Shown: piece by piece, positions 21,351 to 33,640 of the stretch
Layout of the letters: every line of letters starts with the position of its first letter
Position numbering within the stretch: position 1 is the stretch's first letter
DNA from: Gigaspora margarita
Lineage: Eukaryota; Glomeromycota; Glomeromycetes; Diversisporales; Gigasporaceae
DNA length: 64,000 bases
Assembly: GCA_009809945.1 (NCBI GenBank)
Contig: WTPW01000703.1
Coordinates: 5,265 to 69,264, forward strand
Reading direction: 5' to 3'
Made by a program: the position numbers and the translations under genes
Notes under the pieces: model-generated
The model's input: the letters and a program-made list of their open reading frames with translations, nothing else
What the model was told of the DNA's origin: nothing
Databases searched by the model: none

Positions 21351-21654
21351 GTTTAATTTATCTAACAAGAAAGCTTCAGGAATTATCTGTATGATCAATT
21401 AATGAATTTGATTGGTAAATTGGTACATAAATATTTCTATTGACCCCACTTAATAAATAATTGGCAAAAATTTTAGCATACAGTACGTATAGTACGTATA
21501 GTACTGTACATATAGTACTGTACATGGCACATTACTAACTAGAATTTTGAAACACAAGGTTATGCAAAATGAAAAATTAACTTTGTATGGCCTAATATAA
21601 GATATCTGTAGTTAAAGCCAAAGTCAATAGTGTAAAATTTATTAATTTAATAAA
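21351..21654. other. Spacer before the right arm
   Basis: It contains TAGCATACAGTACGTATAGT with GTACTGTACAT iterations (21474-21526), related to a fragment at about 17247-17270. No gene is seen. Confidence 0.4.
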
Positions 21655-24354
21655 ATAAACTAGCACATAATCATGCAGCAGCTGCGCTGCCAAATATTAA
21701 CCAACTATATAATTAGATTTGTAGATGCCATAATAGCATATGGCACAGTCAAGATTGTTTATAGTTGACTTAAATTTAATAAATTGACTAAGCTGATGCT
21801 TAAAAATCAGATTAATATTTATACCCAAATTGACTATTTTTAGTATATTACATATGTATAATGGATTTGTTTTAAGCTAACCTTACATTTTTATGTTTTG
21901 GTCTTGCTTTGCTCAGTGGCTTTAAGCTAGCATTTTGGCCTCACTTTGCTTGGCTGTCTTAAGCTAGCCTAACATTTTTATGTTTGTTCTTGCTTTACTC
22001 AGTGGATTTAAACACTATATTTTAGTTTTTTGTCCATGTCTCTGATACTGGAATTTTTTATTGTCATGATTTTTATCAAGAGTTAGGGTAAGCTTGCATT
22101 AAAATTTTCATAATTTCTACTGAGTTACGTAAGAAAATTCTGTAACCCTTACCTGCTATTCTTGTGACCACAATGTAGTTAAGTTAGTTTGTATTAGAAT
22201 TACCTTGATTTCTATGAGGTTATGTTTGAATTAGTTTTCATTAAAGTTATTAGTTCCTTCATAAAGAATTCTGTTGCAAAGCCTACCCACTATTTTGGTG
22301 ACTACAGTATATGATTAAAGCTGAATTAATTTGCAATAAAATTATCATATTAAAATTATTATGATTTCTGTCATGAGTTACCATAAAAATCCTTTAAAAA
22401 ACATACTATTTCAGCTGCCACAGTATCAGCTAGAGATGGTTTGCATTGGTACTGTTTTTTATTTTCTATATGGTTGAGTGAGTTAGTTGCATTAGAATTA
22501 TATCACAAGTTAAGAGTTAGCTTGTATTGGAATCATTGTGAATAACTATAAAAAATTCTGCTGTAAACCTATTCGACATATCATGCATAGTTAGAATTGA
22601 GTTTGCATTAATCTGTATTATATAAATTGCTGTAAGCTTGTGTTAATTTGCATTGGAATTATTATTGTTTCTATTATGAGATACTGTAAAAATATAGTTA
22701 CAAATCTTACTATTTTGGTGATACACAGCATGCAACTCACTAATGTATGTATATCTCAGTTAATCTAACATTTGCAAAATAAACATAACAGATGAAATTA
22801 TAATCCTTATAAAGTTAGCTGATTTAAATATCAAGTGTTTATGCATATATATGCAAGGTTTGGGCATCATTTTGAATATTAAGATAGAAAATGATTCATA
22901 TTACTTTATTATTTTACCAACAAGTTCATTTTAAAGACAGCCTATTTTACTGAAGCTCATTTCACTGACAATAATTCTAACCTGACCCTAATGATAATGA
23001 CTGAAATTACTTTGTCTGTGAAATGAACTTCAGTAAAATAGACTCAGTGAAATGAACTTGTCAGTGAATAATCATCAGTGAAATGTGGTAATTGTCAACT
23101 TATACAGGGGCAACCCCCAAAATTCTGAGTCAGAATACTTCAGAGTGCATCAAATCATGGTTGGCTAGATCAGAATTGATCAACTTTGCCCAAGATCATA
23201 AAAAATTTTACTAATAAATCATATCTATTCAATAAGTAAAAAATGCCTAGCTGAGAATTTTGCTATAGAACCTGCTAACAACTTGCACTAAACACTGACT
23301 TAGATCTGACGCAGAATTTTGGAAACCCTTTGTAAAATTTGGTAAATGTCAGTGAGTTGATCACATCCTTGTAATGGATACAAAATAAACAGGTGCGAAA
23401 CAGGAATTAATATGGTGGCTAGTAAGATTCAATAATTTATAGAATAAAAGTAAAACAGGTATAAAACAGGAATCACTTGGTGGTAAGTAAAGATAATCAT
23501 ATGGAATCAAACTTGGAAATTTCTGGTAATATGTAACTTAATTAAAAATTAATGTAAATCATTTTCTTATTAGATCGCAAACATTATACAATTCACACGA
23601 TTACATATAAATCTGAATAGATATAAGAAGTTCCAAAATTCTAAATCAGCATAAGCAATATCGGCTAGCCCAGTCTATAGACAGTAGAATTTTTAGCGAT
23701 CTTAAGTAAATTAAATCTGACATTATCATGTATAATAATGATTAAACAACTAAATAAAGTTTACAATGAACAAACTTAGCCCAACAAAAGAATCCTTCGT
23801 TTAAGGCTTTTTTATTTCTTTGAAGATCAGAGATTATTAATTCATCAAGCCAGTAAAAAATCTGAAGAAATAAAAACAAAAATGAAAAAAATAACATTTA
23901 AAGTTATAAATTATATAGGTCAGAATATTCATAAAACCAATTAAAAGACTTAATTAAAAAGTACCAACCCTATTTTATAAAGTTTATAAAGTATTTTTTT
24001 TCTCTTTCTACTTGTATAAGTATACATAATAAGATACATAATAAGTATACATCATAATAAGTATACGTAATAAGTATATGTAATAAGTGTATATAATAAG
24101 TATACATAATAAGTATATGTATACTAGTATACTAGTATAGAAAAACGCAAAAAGCAAATTTCCTTTTTTAAATATTACGAGGAAATTATTTTGATGATCA
24201 AATGCACGAAGATAGTACAAATTTCTGTAAGCAGTAGGACTACCAACCGTGTATAGTAAAGATTACTTACACCACATGAGCTTATATGGCAAACTTGTTA
24301 CACAGCATAACCATCTTTGGTAAAAAGGATTGGGCAAAATTGAATAACCTTAAC
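21655..24354 (-). repeat. Right arm of giant inverted repeat
   Basis: Reverse-complement partner of 4486-8528, collinear over its whole length. The inner end (AAACTAGCACATAATCATGC) mirrors GCATGATCATGTGCTAGTT at 8510-8528. The outer end (ACCATCTTTGGTAAAAAGG, then TTGAATAACCTTAA) mirrors 4487-4535. It contains the mirrored family-A block (22050-22685), the mirrored foldback (22895-23090), the second MITE copy (23100-23335) and a degenerate ATAAGTATAC microsatellite (24012-24140). It lacks the two extra left-arm segments. No gene is seen. Confidence 0.9.
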
Positions 24355-25235
24355 AAAATTACACTAAATAACTTCACTTAAATTTCTAGTAGTATGCTAT
24401 GAAGTGTAAAAAAAGATTAAACAATGTTCTTAGTAACGTTGTGATTGAAGTTGCAACTTCAAGCTCATGAAGTTAAATATGATTACAAATTACTAACTAC
24501 TGTAGCGCATGCAATATGATTTAATTTCATGAACCAATTTTTGTCAGTACAACTTCAGGCCTAAAATTGTAGATGTTAATTTCAAGACAGATAAATAAAT
24601 ATCACAATTTCAAATTTAATTATTTATAAAAAAAATGCTAGAAATGTGCTATTTGTCAAACTCAGAATGAATCAAGTCAAAGGACTCAGCTAATACATGT
24701 CTTTTCTTTAAATTTCATTAGTATACATCGAATACATCGAATATAGAAAAGCATTGGTGGATGTATATTGCAAGTAAATTAAGATAGCTTCTTTTATCTT
24801 ATTTAAAATAATTTAAATAAATTTGGACATGAAAGATAGAAGGTATTATCAGATGAATTTTTTACACAGATTGAATATACTTTCAAAGATGCTACAATGG
24901 CTTTTTTGGATTTTATTATTGATCTTGGATTAAAAAAAGAAAAAACATTAGAGAATATATATTGCAAAACCATGATTTAAATCTTCAACATAAAAACTTG
25001 GATTAGAAGGTAGCAAATCATTAGTAGATGCATTTTGCAAGAAACTATTCTAAGCAAAAAATTTGCACTTATTATGTAACTTGCGATATAACTCAAAATA
25101 AATAATATTAGTAATAATGTAAATGAAGCAGGTAAAAAAACATAATTTGCACCTATTATAAATACTTTTAGTCAACATATAAAAAACATTGTATGCATTT
25201 GATATATATTATTTGGATGCACCTAGTGTAGTAGT
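24355..25235. other. AT-rich spacer
   Basis: No gene is recognised. There is a short palindromic AGTTGCAACTTCAAG tract at 24450, and a short direct similarity (ATGTATATTGCAAG / ATGCATTTTGCAAG) at about 24763 and 25030. Confidence 0.4.
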
Positions 25236-25239
25236 ATTG

Positions 25240-26025
25240 ATTATAGTTGGTGGTAGAATTAATTTTGTAAATTAATCCAGTTACGACACATGCTGCATGA
25301 ATTATTCTTGCTTGAATCAATCTATTGAATTAATAAAAGTACACAATGGGAGTACACCAACTTTCATAAACTTCTAAATACAATTAAATGTTCAATGCAA
25401 AGTATTGCATAATAGTCATATGCAACAAAAAAAAAAGGATCAAGCACATGTATGATATGCCATTGTGATCAAAACGCAAAGGTGTACTACAATCTTTACA
25501 ATATTTTTTTATATTACAATACTACTAACATCAGTCGAGCATTATGGAGCAAGTTGCTGAGCAAGACCACCCATAGTCAACAAGCATGTCTCTGAGCATC
25601 TCACATTTTTATTTTCAATTTTTTACTAAAATGGCTAGTACAAATCCATGGCTTGGTGCAGTGCATTCTAATTGTTATGCATACTTGCAAACTTCAGTCT
25701 TTCTTGCACCTCATTTTATTTTCTTATTTTTATCAGTTCAAAATATTAGAGTCTGATGCAAATTTGCTAAATAAATTCACAACAAATCTTTGAACATTTT
25801 ATATTTTTAATTTATATTTACCCTTTATTTATTCATTTATTTTTATTTTATATTCCTTTTTTTTTTGAATAGAAGAGACTAAGTTGGATCCTCATAAAAG
25901 AGCCAGACCAAAGTTAGATAGTGAAGAAAAAGCACCTATTGTATTATAATTTTTTCTTAACTTTTTATATCTTATCTATTTCTATCTTATTTTCTAACTA
26001 ACTATAAATAGCAATTTTATAATCA
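25240..26025 (+). repeat. Dispersed repeat shared with 47600-47940
   Basis: ACAATGGGAGT at 25345, AGCCAGACCAAAGTTAGATA at about 25901 and the AACTATAAATAGCAA end match, in order, ACAATGGGAGT (47667), TGCCAGACTAAAGTCAGGCA (47797) and AACCATAAATGGCAA (47852). The remainder of the 47.8 kb copy (GAGACTTAGTTGTGGAGATA, then ATAACTTTAGCATGGC) is found at 27105-27165. This copy is therefore split by about 1.07 kb. Confidence 0.6.
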
Positions 26026-27095
26026 CACATAACACTCTTTCTGATAATCACTTGGACCAAATTTTCCCACTTAAGAAAATTAAAAAGTTTTTTGTTAGAG
26101 AGTTGCTGTACTTAATGTATAGTATGATAATACAGGAATACAGTTTTTATAAGGTTAGCTACTCACTTCTTAGGGACTCCTTTGCATGTTTGACATGCAA
26201 CCAACCAAAAGCATCCTTTTACAAAATAACTTGCAAAAGGTGGCATGGAGATTAAAGAGCTTCTTGATCAACAAAGTAAACTGTGACAAAACAATGGGAA
26301 CAACACAAAAAAGAGTTTTTAAATACACTTTTCTTGAAATTTGATAAGTAATTCCTATTTTTATTTTGTCCTATTATTCTCATTTCAAATTTTTTTAAAA
26401 AAGTGGACAAAATTGCTTACCCCATCAAAACATCAGCACTGTTTACATTTTTATTTTTGGATAAATTCAGTAGAATACAACCAAGTGTTTGTTTTGTTTC
26501 AACATAGTGTTTTTCCATTTGACAATAATCTAGTGTCTTTGGTTAAAGAAATATTCAAAAATAAATATATATAGTTAGGAAGAAAATCTTAATATCAAGG
26601 CAAAGCTTTTGTCTAACACAACTATAATAGTATACTTATTATAGATTGTTTATTTTCTGTTTTACTTCTTTCTTCTTGTTTGTTTCTTTTTCTATTTTGG
26701 TATTCATGTAGATTTTGTAGTACTTTTCATTTATTATTTTCTTCTTCTATTTCTTGTTATTTTCTTTTTCTTAGTCAGTTAGAATTTTGAATTCTTCTGC
26801 TCATAAAACTTGGAGAAGGTTTGGAAAAAAAAGAAAGCAATTATATAAGTTAGAATTTAAATACCATTTAGTGATATATTAATTTTTTAGTATAGAATAA
26901 TTAATATAGAAATAAAGTTTACTATAGCAGATCGAACATGAGTAATTTGAACATTAGTCACAAAAAACTAAGTTAGTCAGTATTTAGAATTTAGATAGGC
27001 TTAGCCTTAATTAGCATAGATTCTTAGAGATATTATAATTATTCTAATAAAATAAAATACTGCTATAATTGCAAATTATATATAAAAAAATTTAT
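26026..27095. other. ~1.07-kb insert splitting a dispersed repeat; unrecognised
   Basis: The interval is absent from the otherwise collinear copy at 47.8 kb. Two open stretches (26052-26255, with a segment RDSFACLTCNQPKASFYKIT, and 26341-26574) read as plausible but unfamiliar protein. They are separated by stops, and I cannot assign a family. No clear terminal repeats were found. Confidence 0.4.
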
Positions 27096-27189
27096 AATTA
27101 CTGCCCTGAGGCTTTGTTGTATATAAAGATTCTTGCAATAATAACATTAGTATAGCTTTCATGTATTAGTTTATTGAGTAATTAGTGTT

Positions 27190-27440
27190 CTACAGGCCTG
27201 ATCTAAAGATCTAGGTCCAATTTAGATCTGATGGTCAGATCAGATATGGATCCACAATTTATAGGATCTGCTAAATTAGATCCAAAGAATAACTAAACTG
27301 AAGGATCCATTTGGATCTATTTATACATATTGGTTGTATTTGTAGATTCTAATTGATTAGTTTGTAGATATATACACAGGTCAAGCAAATCTATACCAGT
27401 TAACTATCAGATTCTAATAGGTCTTCTATATTTGTATTAT
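27190..27440. repeat. GGATCT-rich degenerate repeat
   Basis: AGATCT/GGATCC/AGATCAGAT motifs are packed at roughly 8-12 bp intervals. A comparable cluster is at 41238-41350. It appears to be a diverged short-motif satellite. Confidence 0.6.
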
Positions 27441-27949
27441 GGAATATGCAAGTTTGCCAGTAAATTTGGCCTAAAAAAGTTTCTGATTCATTTTAGATTA
27501 TAAACAGATCTTTGGTGCCGATAGGGTACATTTGTTAATATATATAGTGCAGATCATATTTATATTGGTTATCTGATAGATATCTTATTTTTCTCAATAT
27601 TTTAAAAAAAACCAGATACATATCAGGTTTTTTTATAAGCTTATTAGCATAATAATAGAGCTTTCACTATTACTATTTGATAATTTATATGTATTTTTTA
27701 TAGATTTACATTTATTTCATTTTATTATATTTATTATAATTGTATTATATATATTTAATTGATAATTTTATATACAATAATACATATAATTTGTTTACAA
27801 ATACCAAAAGAATCATGTTACATGACTATAGTGTTTGGATTCTGCTGGCAAATAATTTAGACTAGGATGATTTTTCATTAAAAATTAGCAGAAATACATG
27901 AATAGCAAAGTTGGCAATTGGTCAAGCTAGCAGGAATAGCAGTAACTAC

Positions 27950-28070
27950 CTGCAAAAGTAGCAATTATGATTTCACTGAGGGTCACCATGAGAGCTGCCA
28001 GTGGTTTCCCACTTGCCACAGCAAGCTAGCTAAGTGAAAAGATAATAAAATTATGTGTTTTCTGTCTAAA
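27950..28070 (-). repeat. Family D fragment, inverted
   Basis: GCCAGTGGTTTCCCACTTGC CACAGCAAGCTAGC is the approximate reverse complement of the 7240-7280 core, and GGGTCACCATGAGAG matches GGATCACCATGAGAA at 54874. Confidence 0.6.
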
Positions 28071-28299
28071 AGTGGGTAGGGTAGGTCATAAGAATTTTTT
28101 GTTTGAGTCTTGGCTGTTCTGCTTATACCCTTCTTGATTTTTTTTTTTATATTTGTCACTTGACCATTTTCAACTCATGATTATAGAATACACATATGGG
28201 ATTTTGTCTTGCTAGTCATTGATCCACAGATATTTTATAGCATTAGTCCAGTTATCCTATTACTACAGTATGTATGGTATAGTTAATGAGGTAAACCAT

Positions 28300-28870
28300 C
28301 TACACAATCTGGGCCTCATATATACTGTGAACTAATTTACAACAAATAAATCCTTTCCAAATTAAGCCATCTTGAGGAGAGTGAGTGAGAGCTTAACAAC
28401 AAAGCTAGACTTGCATTAAGCTAACAGTAAAGACAAAAGAGGTAGAACAATTTCCAATCTTATCTTACTTAAAAGGCCAATTCCTATGATCTTATACTCA
28501 TATAATTAAACATTAGCCCTTACTTATTACATTACCCTTATCCAACTCTTAAATGCATTACCTCCTTCATCAAAATTCAAAAACTTACTTATCGATTACC
28601 CTGTATCATGGGCCAGAGTTATGGTCTTATGACAAATTGATGTTTTGTAACTTCATTTATAACATCACATACTTATTTGATTTCTTTCAGCACTGATTTC
28701 TGTTTCATCTAAGATTGCACCAATGCATATGTTATTGACATGTGTTGTCAAGTCAGTGTGTGAACTTTCTACACTGTTTGATTCTTTATATGTGCAGGCA
28801 TACTAATGCAGGGTTGAAGCGCCATGTAGCTGTTTCTCTTTTCGATTATGTGATCTACTATTACTTGCAT
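28300..28870 (+). repeat. Dispersed family C, diverged copy
   Basis: AAGCTAGACTTGCATTAAGC, then AAAGAGGTAGAACAATTTCC and CCAGAGTTATGGTCTTATGA follow the same order as in the array at 38870-40700. The length of the common unit is about 250 bp. Confidence 0.65.
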
Positions 28871-28879
28871 TAATATATA

Positions 28880-30330
28880 TATTTGTTAGTGCTTTTTCTC
28901 TTTTGGATCCAAGATTTTATATTGATTATAGAAGTAGATGTGGTGTTCTTGTATAGTGCATTCTGATTTAAGAAATTATATAAATAAGTTGGTGTGTTCT
29001 TATAAAGTACATCTGTGATACTTTTTCTCCTTCTAATTCAAAATCATTTTGTTGATGATTCAAGAAGCTGATGTAATAATATTCTAAATAAATTTAACTC
29101 TATTACTGAATATTATTAATATAGCAAAACAATAAAAAATAATCTTATAAAGTGCATCTGTTATACTTTTCTCATTTCAATCAAGATCATCATATTGATA
29201 ATTTAAAAAAACTGATTCAATGTTCTTGTAAAGTGCAACTATTATACTTTTCAATTTTTGATCCAAGATTGACCAGTATGGTGCTTATAAAGTATATCTT
29301 TTAGCACTTTTTATTCTTCTGATCCAAGATCATAATGTTGATAATAGAAGCTAGTAAATTTTTATAAAGTGTGTTTGTTAGTGTTATTTATTCTTCTGAT
29401 CCAAGTTTATTATATCAATAAATTTAACTTTGTTTTTGAGTATCAAATATTGTTCTACAATAAAGCAACAAAAATTTGTCTTGTAAAGTGCATCAGTTAT
29501 ACTTATTCTGATTCAAGATTATCATATCAATAATTAAAAAAAGCTATTATTATATCAATGATTCAAAGAAGCCAGTGGGTGTTTTTGTAAAGTGTTTCTT
29601 TTCATTCTTCCAATCCAAAATCATCATATCAATAATAGAAGCATGCATGGTATTATTATAAAATGCATCTATAATCTATCTGATCTAAAGTGGCCAATGA
29701 TCTAAATAATTTAATTCTATTTTTAATATCAATACAACAAAACAACAAATATAAGCATCTGTTATACTTTTCTCATTCAAAACCAAGATCATCATATTGA
29801 TAATTCATAGAAGCTGTTGTAAAAAGTTCTGCTACAAACTTACTTGCTATTTTGGTGATATACAATATGAGGTTAAAGTTGTATTAGTTTGCAATAAAAT
29901 GATGTAATAATGCATCTGTTATACTTTCTTCATTCTGATCCATGATCATTATATCAATAATTCAAAGAAGCAGGGTGGTGTTCTTGTAAAGTGCATCTTT
30001 AATGCCCTTATCCATGATTATTTGATAATAGAAGGCCATGCAGTATTATTGTAAAGTGCATCTATTAATGTTTTCATCCTTTTAATAATTCAAAGAAGCC
30101 CAATATGCAACTAATACTTTATAAAGATTCAAAGAATTTGGTGTGATCTTTTAAGTGCATTTGTTAAGGCTTTTTCTCCAAACTTGGTAATTTCAGCTAA
30201 GCTTTCTTTAAAAATGTAAGGTATCATGCATTGTATATACTTTTTTCCTATTGTTCCAAGCTAAAATTCAAGAGTCAATATAGTGTTATTGTAAAGTACC
30301 TTTAATAGCATTATTCATTATTGCTGTATT
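28880..30330. repeat. Degenerate ~100-bp tandem array (family B)
   Basis: At least a dozen diverged units show the cycle GTTCTTGTAAAGTGCATCTG, TTATACTTTTTCTC, GATCCAAGATCATCATAT and TGATAATTCAAAGAAGC. Unit spacing is about 90-120 bp. A family-A fragment interrupts it at 29810-29905. There are no open frames of note, so it is probably a decayed minisatellite. No copy outside this locus was noticed in the window. Confidence 0.8.
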
Positions 30331-32090
30331 GTCGAAATTACTATTTTTATATTTTATATAAGTAGTCATGCTAAAGCATAAATGGATAATAAACTGTATA
30401 TTTATATAAATAACTTTATAGTATGTGATAAATTTTTTGATGACCATTGGCAAAATTATATCTAATAGCAGAAAATTATATTACAGTATTATACCAATAA
30501 ATTTACTGTAATTTCAGTAATTATTATAACAACTAGATGAAATTTGAGTTGTGAAATAGTGAAGTATTATGGTGAAATCCACTTAATAAAATGCAGATTT
30601 TACATTATCTACAAAGCAGATGTCACTACCTCACAACTCAAGGTTTCCTCCTGTTCTATTATCTTTATCACATATTATACTAATTTTCAAAGCAGGTCCC
30701 AAAATTTGCTAATGATAATATTATTGCTGTATCATCAATCAATCAATTATATGCTATTAATTGTTTGAGGTTATATCAGATATACAATTAAATATCAGGA
30801 ATTTTCTCAATCACCATTTGTATCTATCTATAGTATATAGCATCTAATATGTAAAGTATTATAACATATTTAGCTAGTACAATTCTAAAAGACAATAATA
30901 AAAAAAAACATTTTTTATATTGATTGTTATGATTTTGATCAAGACAAAAACCTATTAAAACAATATATGGTTTATTGTATTTAATGCAATGTTCAATTAG
31001 TTATAAGATTTTGCTATTAAAAATGGTATAGTAACTATAATATTATATATCTCTCTATTTCTAGTACCAGTTTATTTAGAAATAAGTAATCATATGACAT
31101 TTTTACAAAAGAAATATCAAATCAAAAGCATGAATTTGTACAATAATCAAACTAATCAAAATTTGCTAGACATAGTACACAATTTATAGATTTTGAACTG
31201 TAGAATATGATTTTTTATATTTGTAATTAGTATTACATATCTGAATCTAATTTGATAAGATAAATTTTGATATATTTGTTAATTTTAGTTTATAGTTATG
31301 ATTTGGGATATTTATTGGTAGTGTATAGGATTTACTAATAAGCTATATAGAGTTATTTGATTTTCTTCCAAATTTAGTCTCGTCCATAAAATTAAAAATT
31401 AGCAGTTTATATTTGAATTAATTTCATAATTCTATCTAGAGCCTGATTTGTACCTGATTTAAAACAAAAACCTTAAACATATCAAACTACAATAGGTCTT
31501 TGCATGAATAAAATCTCAAAATCTGAAACTCTCATTTTTATTTGGTTGTATTGTATCTAATTTTTTAATTATCAGATAATTATCGTAGATGCATAGAACT
31601 ATCAATAGCTATATAGGATCAGATAATTTTTATCTTTTAAACCCCAATATAATTAAGATTTAGCAGATTATTTTCAGATTATATTCATTGTTCTATCAGG
31701 TACCTGATATATCAATGATTTAAAAATAAAAAACTAGAGACATATCGAAGCCCAATATGTTTTTAGTTTATATTTGGCTATTGAGTTCCTAATATGGCTT
31801 TATTCGACCTGTAATATAGTACAATAATATAGAACACTGTTAGACCTGATATTGCTATAGGTCACATGTTGATTAATGATCTATACATGTGATTATGATA
31901 GTATAGCACAAATTTAAAGATTCTAAGAAATCTAAAACATCTAATAGATCTAATAAATCTAGTATTATAGAAGTTATACTTTTTATTTTATTTATTTTTT
32001 ATTATTAAACAAGTGTTTGTAGGGTGTTGCTAGTGGCCTTTATGATACAAAGTGCCCATAATGAATGAAATTTGATTTTTTAAAATTCCG
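30331..32090. other. AT-rich stretch with a two-copy degenerate repeat
   Basis: No gene is seen. Between about 31390 and 31860 a block of roughly 260 bp is duplicated in tandem (TTAGCAG, TACCTGATTTA / TACCTGATATATC, ACATATCAAAC / ACATATCGAAG, CAATAGGTCTTT / CAATATGTTTTT). A family-A end (ATACAAAGTGCCCATAATGA) is at 32045. Confidence 0.45.
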
Positions 32091-33101
32091 CTACAAAACT
32101 CATTATTATTTTTTTTTTTGTGTCAAAGTTACCACTATGGGGCAAAGGCATTTATTCAAGCAAACAGATCAAGGGCACCTCTTTGGACACTCAATATTTG
32201 TTACATTGATGAGGTACAACTAGCCATATGTACAACTTTTGGTTGTCTAATTTAAGTAGTCTGCCCGAAGGTTCTACACTAATTGCCATACCTGCAACCC
32301 AACTAGAGGGTTATCTATTTAAACCCTCTAGTTTATGCTTCACCTGTCAATCCTGCTTGTATCACTAGTACAGTCCTCTGATACATAAGTCAGTTGAGGC
32401 CAGTCCCAGATACTGTGCAGAATCCTCTTAGGACTAATTTATCCTCATAGCACACTTGGTAGAGCAGTCCCTGTTCTACACAGGTATTACCTATGCTTTA
32501 GTAACTTACACTACGACTTTATCTATATACTTGGAGTCAGAGCTAACCATTAAATCCTTACTGTTACCTACTTCTGCCCTTGTGAGATTCACTCCAATCC
32601 TGATACCCACTATAACCTTCCTATCAGTCCTTCTTCAGTAACCCCAAACTTCCAAACCAGTTAGCCCGGAAGGATCAGTTAGCCCAGCTTTAAGTGCTGA
32701 ATGGACTCTCTCCTCTTGGTACATATTGCTAAAACACATGTCCTTTACTCTAGTGCAACTCTAGCAGCTAGGTTAGTAGATTCCTTCTCAAGGATCTTGT
32801 CATCAAGTTCTCTGGCTCTGGTTTCTGATCTTCCAATTATAGATAGCACCATCAAAGGTCTTTGCTACTTTATCACTCAAGACTTCCAAACATATATCCA
32901 TCTTCTGATCCTTGGATTTTTGTGTGCCTGGTAGCTTCCATTCAAGATGTTGTACCAAAGAACCTATGAGGAGAAATGGTTACTATAATACAGGTCTATT
33001 TTTCAAAGCATCACTAGTGGAATATGAATCCTAGACCTGCTGCTTGGGGGTGACAACTTACCAACTTTTCTAAGTCACTACACCCTACAAAACTCATTAT
33101 T
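32091..33101 (-). mobile_element. Poly(A)-tailed retroposon with 17-bp target duplication
   Basis: CTACAAAACTCATTATT occurs exactly at 32091-32107 and 33085-33101 and brackets a 977-bp insert (32108-33084). On the minus strand the insert ends in an A-run (T-run 32109-32119 on plus), the signature of target-primed reverse transcription. Its minus-strand 5' end resembles a tRNA: GGTGTAGTGACTTAGAAAAG TTGG fits a pol III A box, and CTAGGATTCATATTCC about 35 bp later fits a degenerate B box. The insert is distinctly less AT-rich than its surroundings. Open stretches (minus strand, about 32940-32790: QKSKDQKMDICLEVLSDKVA and KTFDGAIYNWKIRNQSQRT) are broken, so I assign no protein. It was inserted into family-A repeat DNA. 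It may be a long tRNA-headed SINE or a 5'-truncated LINE relative. Confidence 0.85.
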
Positions 33102-33280
33102 TCGTAATGATAAAAAATTATTTTGTATTAGAATTATGTAATTTATATCATGAAATACTATAAAAAAATTCTGTTACAAACCTACTTAATAGATAATACG
33201 TTATGAATTACTGTTATAAATCTCATATAAAATTTGTGCACTATTCTAATAATTACAATACAGTGTTTAGAGTTCTACAA
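33102..33280 (-). repeat. Family A repeat, inverted orientation
   Basis: AATTACTGTTATAAA-type units with ATTCTGTTACAAACCTACTT continue the host sequence interrupted by the retroposon. Confidence 0.6.
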
Positions 33281-33545
33281 TTTGATTTGATCTTCAAATA
33301 TTTGAATCAAATATTTGATCAAATTCAAATTCAAATTTGACTATATTTGATTTGATCAAATTCAAATCTGACCAAATTTGATTTGATTAACAAATATTTA
33401 ATTTGATTTGAAAATTACTATTAAAAATTCAAATTCAAATCAAATTCAAATCTAAATATTTGAATCAAATCAAATTCAAATCAGGGTCAATTTGATTTGA
33501 TCAAATTCAAATTAATCCAATATTTGATTTGATTTGAATTTGAGG
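33281..33545. repeat. AAATTTGATTTGATC low-complexity palindromic tract
   Basis: ATTTGATTTGATCAAATTCA and its reverse complement are iterated over 260 bp. Because the motif is self-complementary, the whole tract could fold into many alternative hairpins. Confidence 0.9.
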
Positions 33546-33640
33546 AACCCTAATAGTGTTAGGGTTTAATTAGTTTGTGTTAAAATTGTTATAGCTTCTA
33601 TTATATCAGTCAGCTGATATGTCACATGAAAATTTTTTAC

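Noticed and set aside
28010..28155. Possible pol III unit (TAGCTAAGTG A-box-like, GTTTGAGTCTTGG B-box-like, T-run after)
   Set aside because: The boxes are diverged, lie in family-D repeat sequence, and there is no foldable tRNA; chance in AT-rich DNA is likely.
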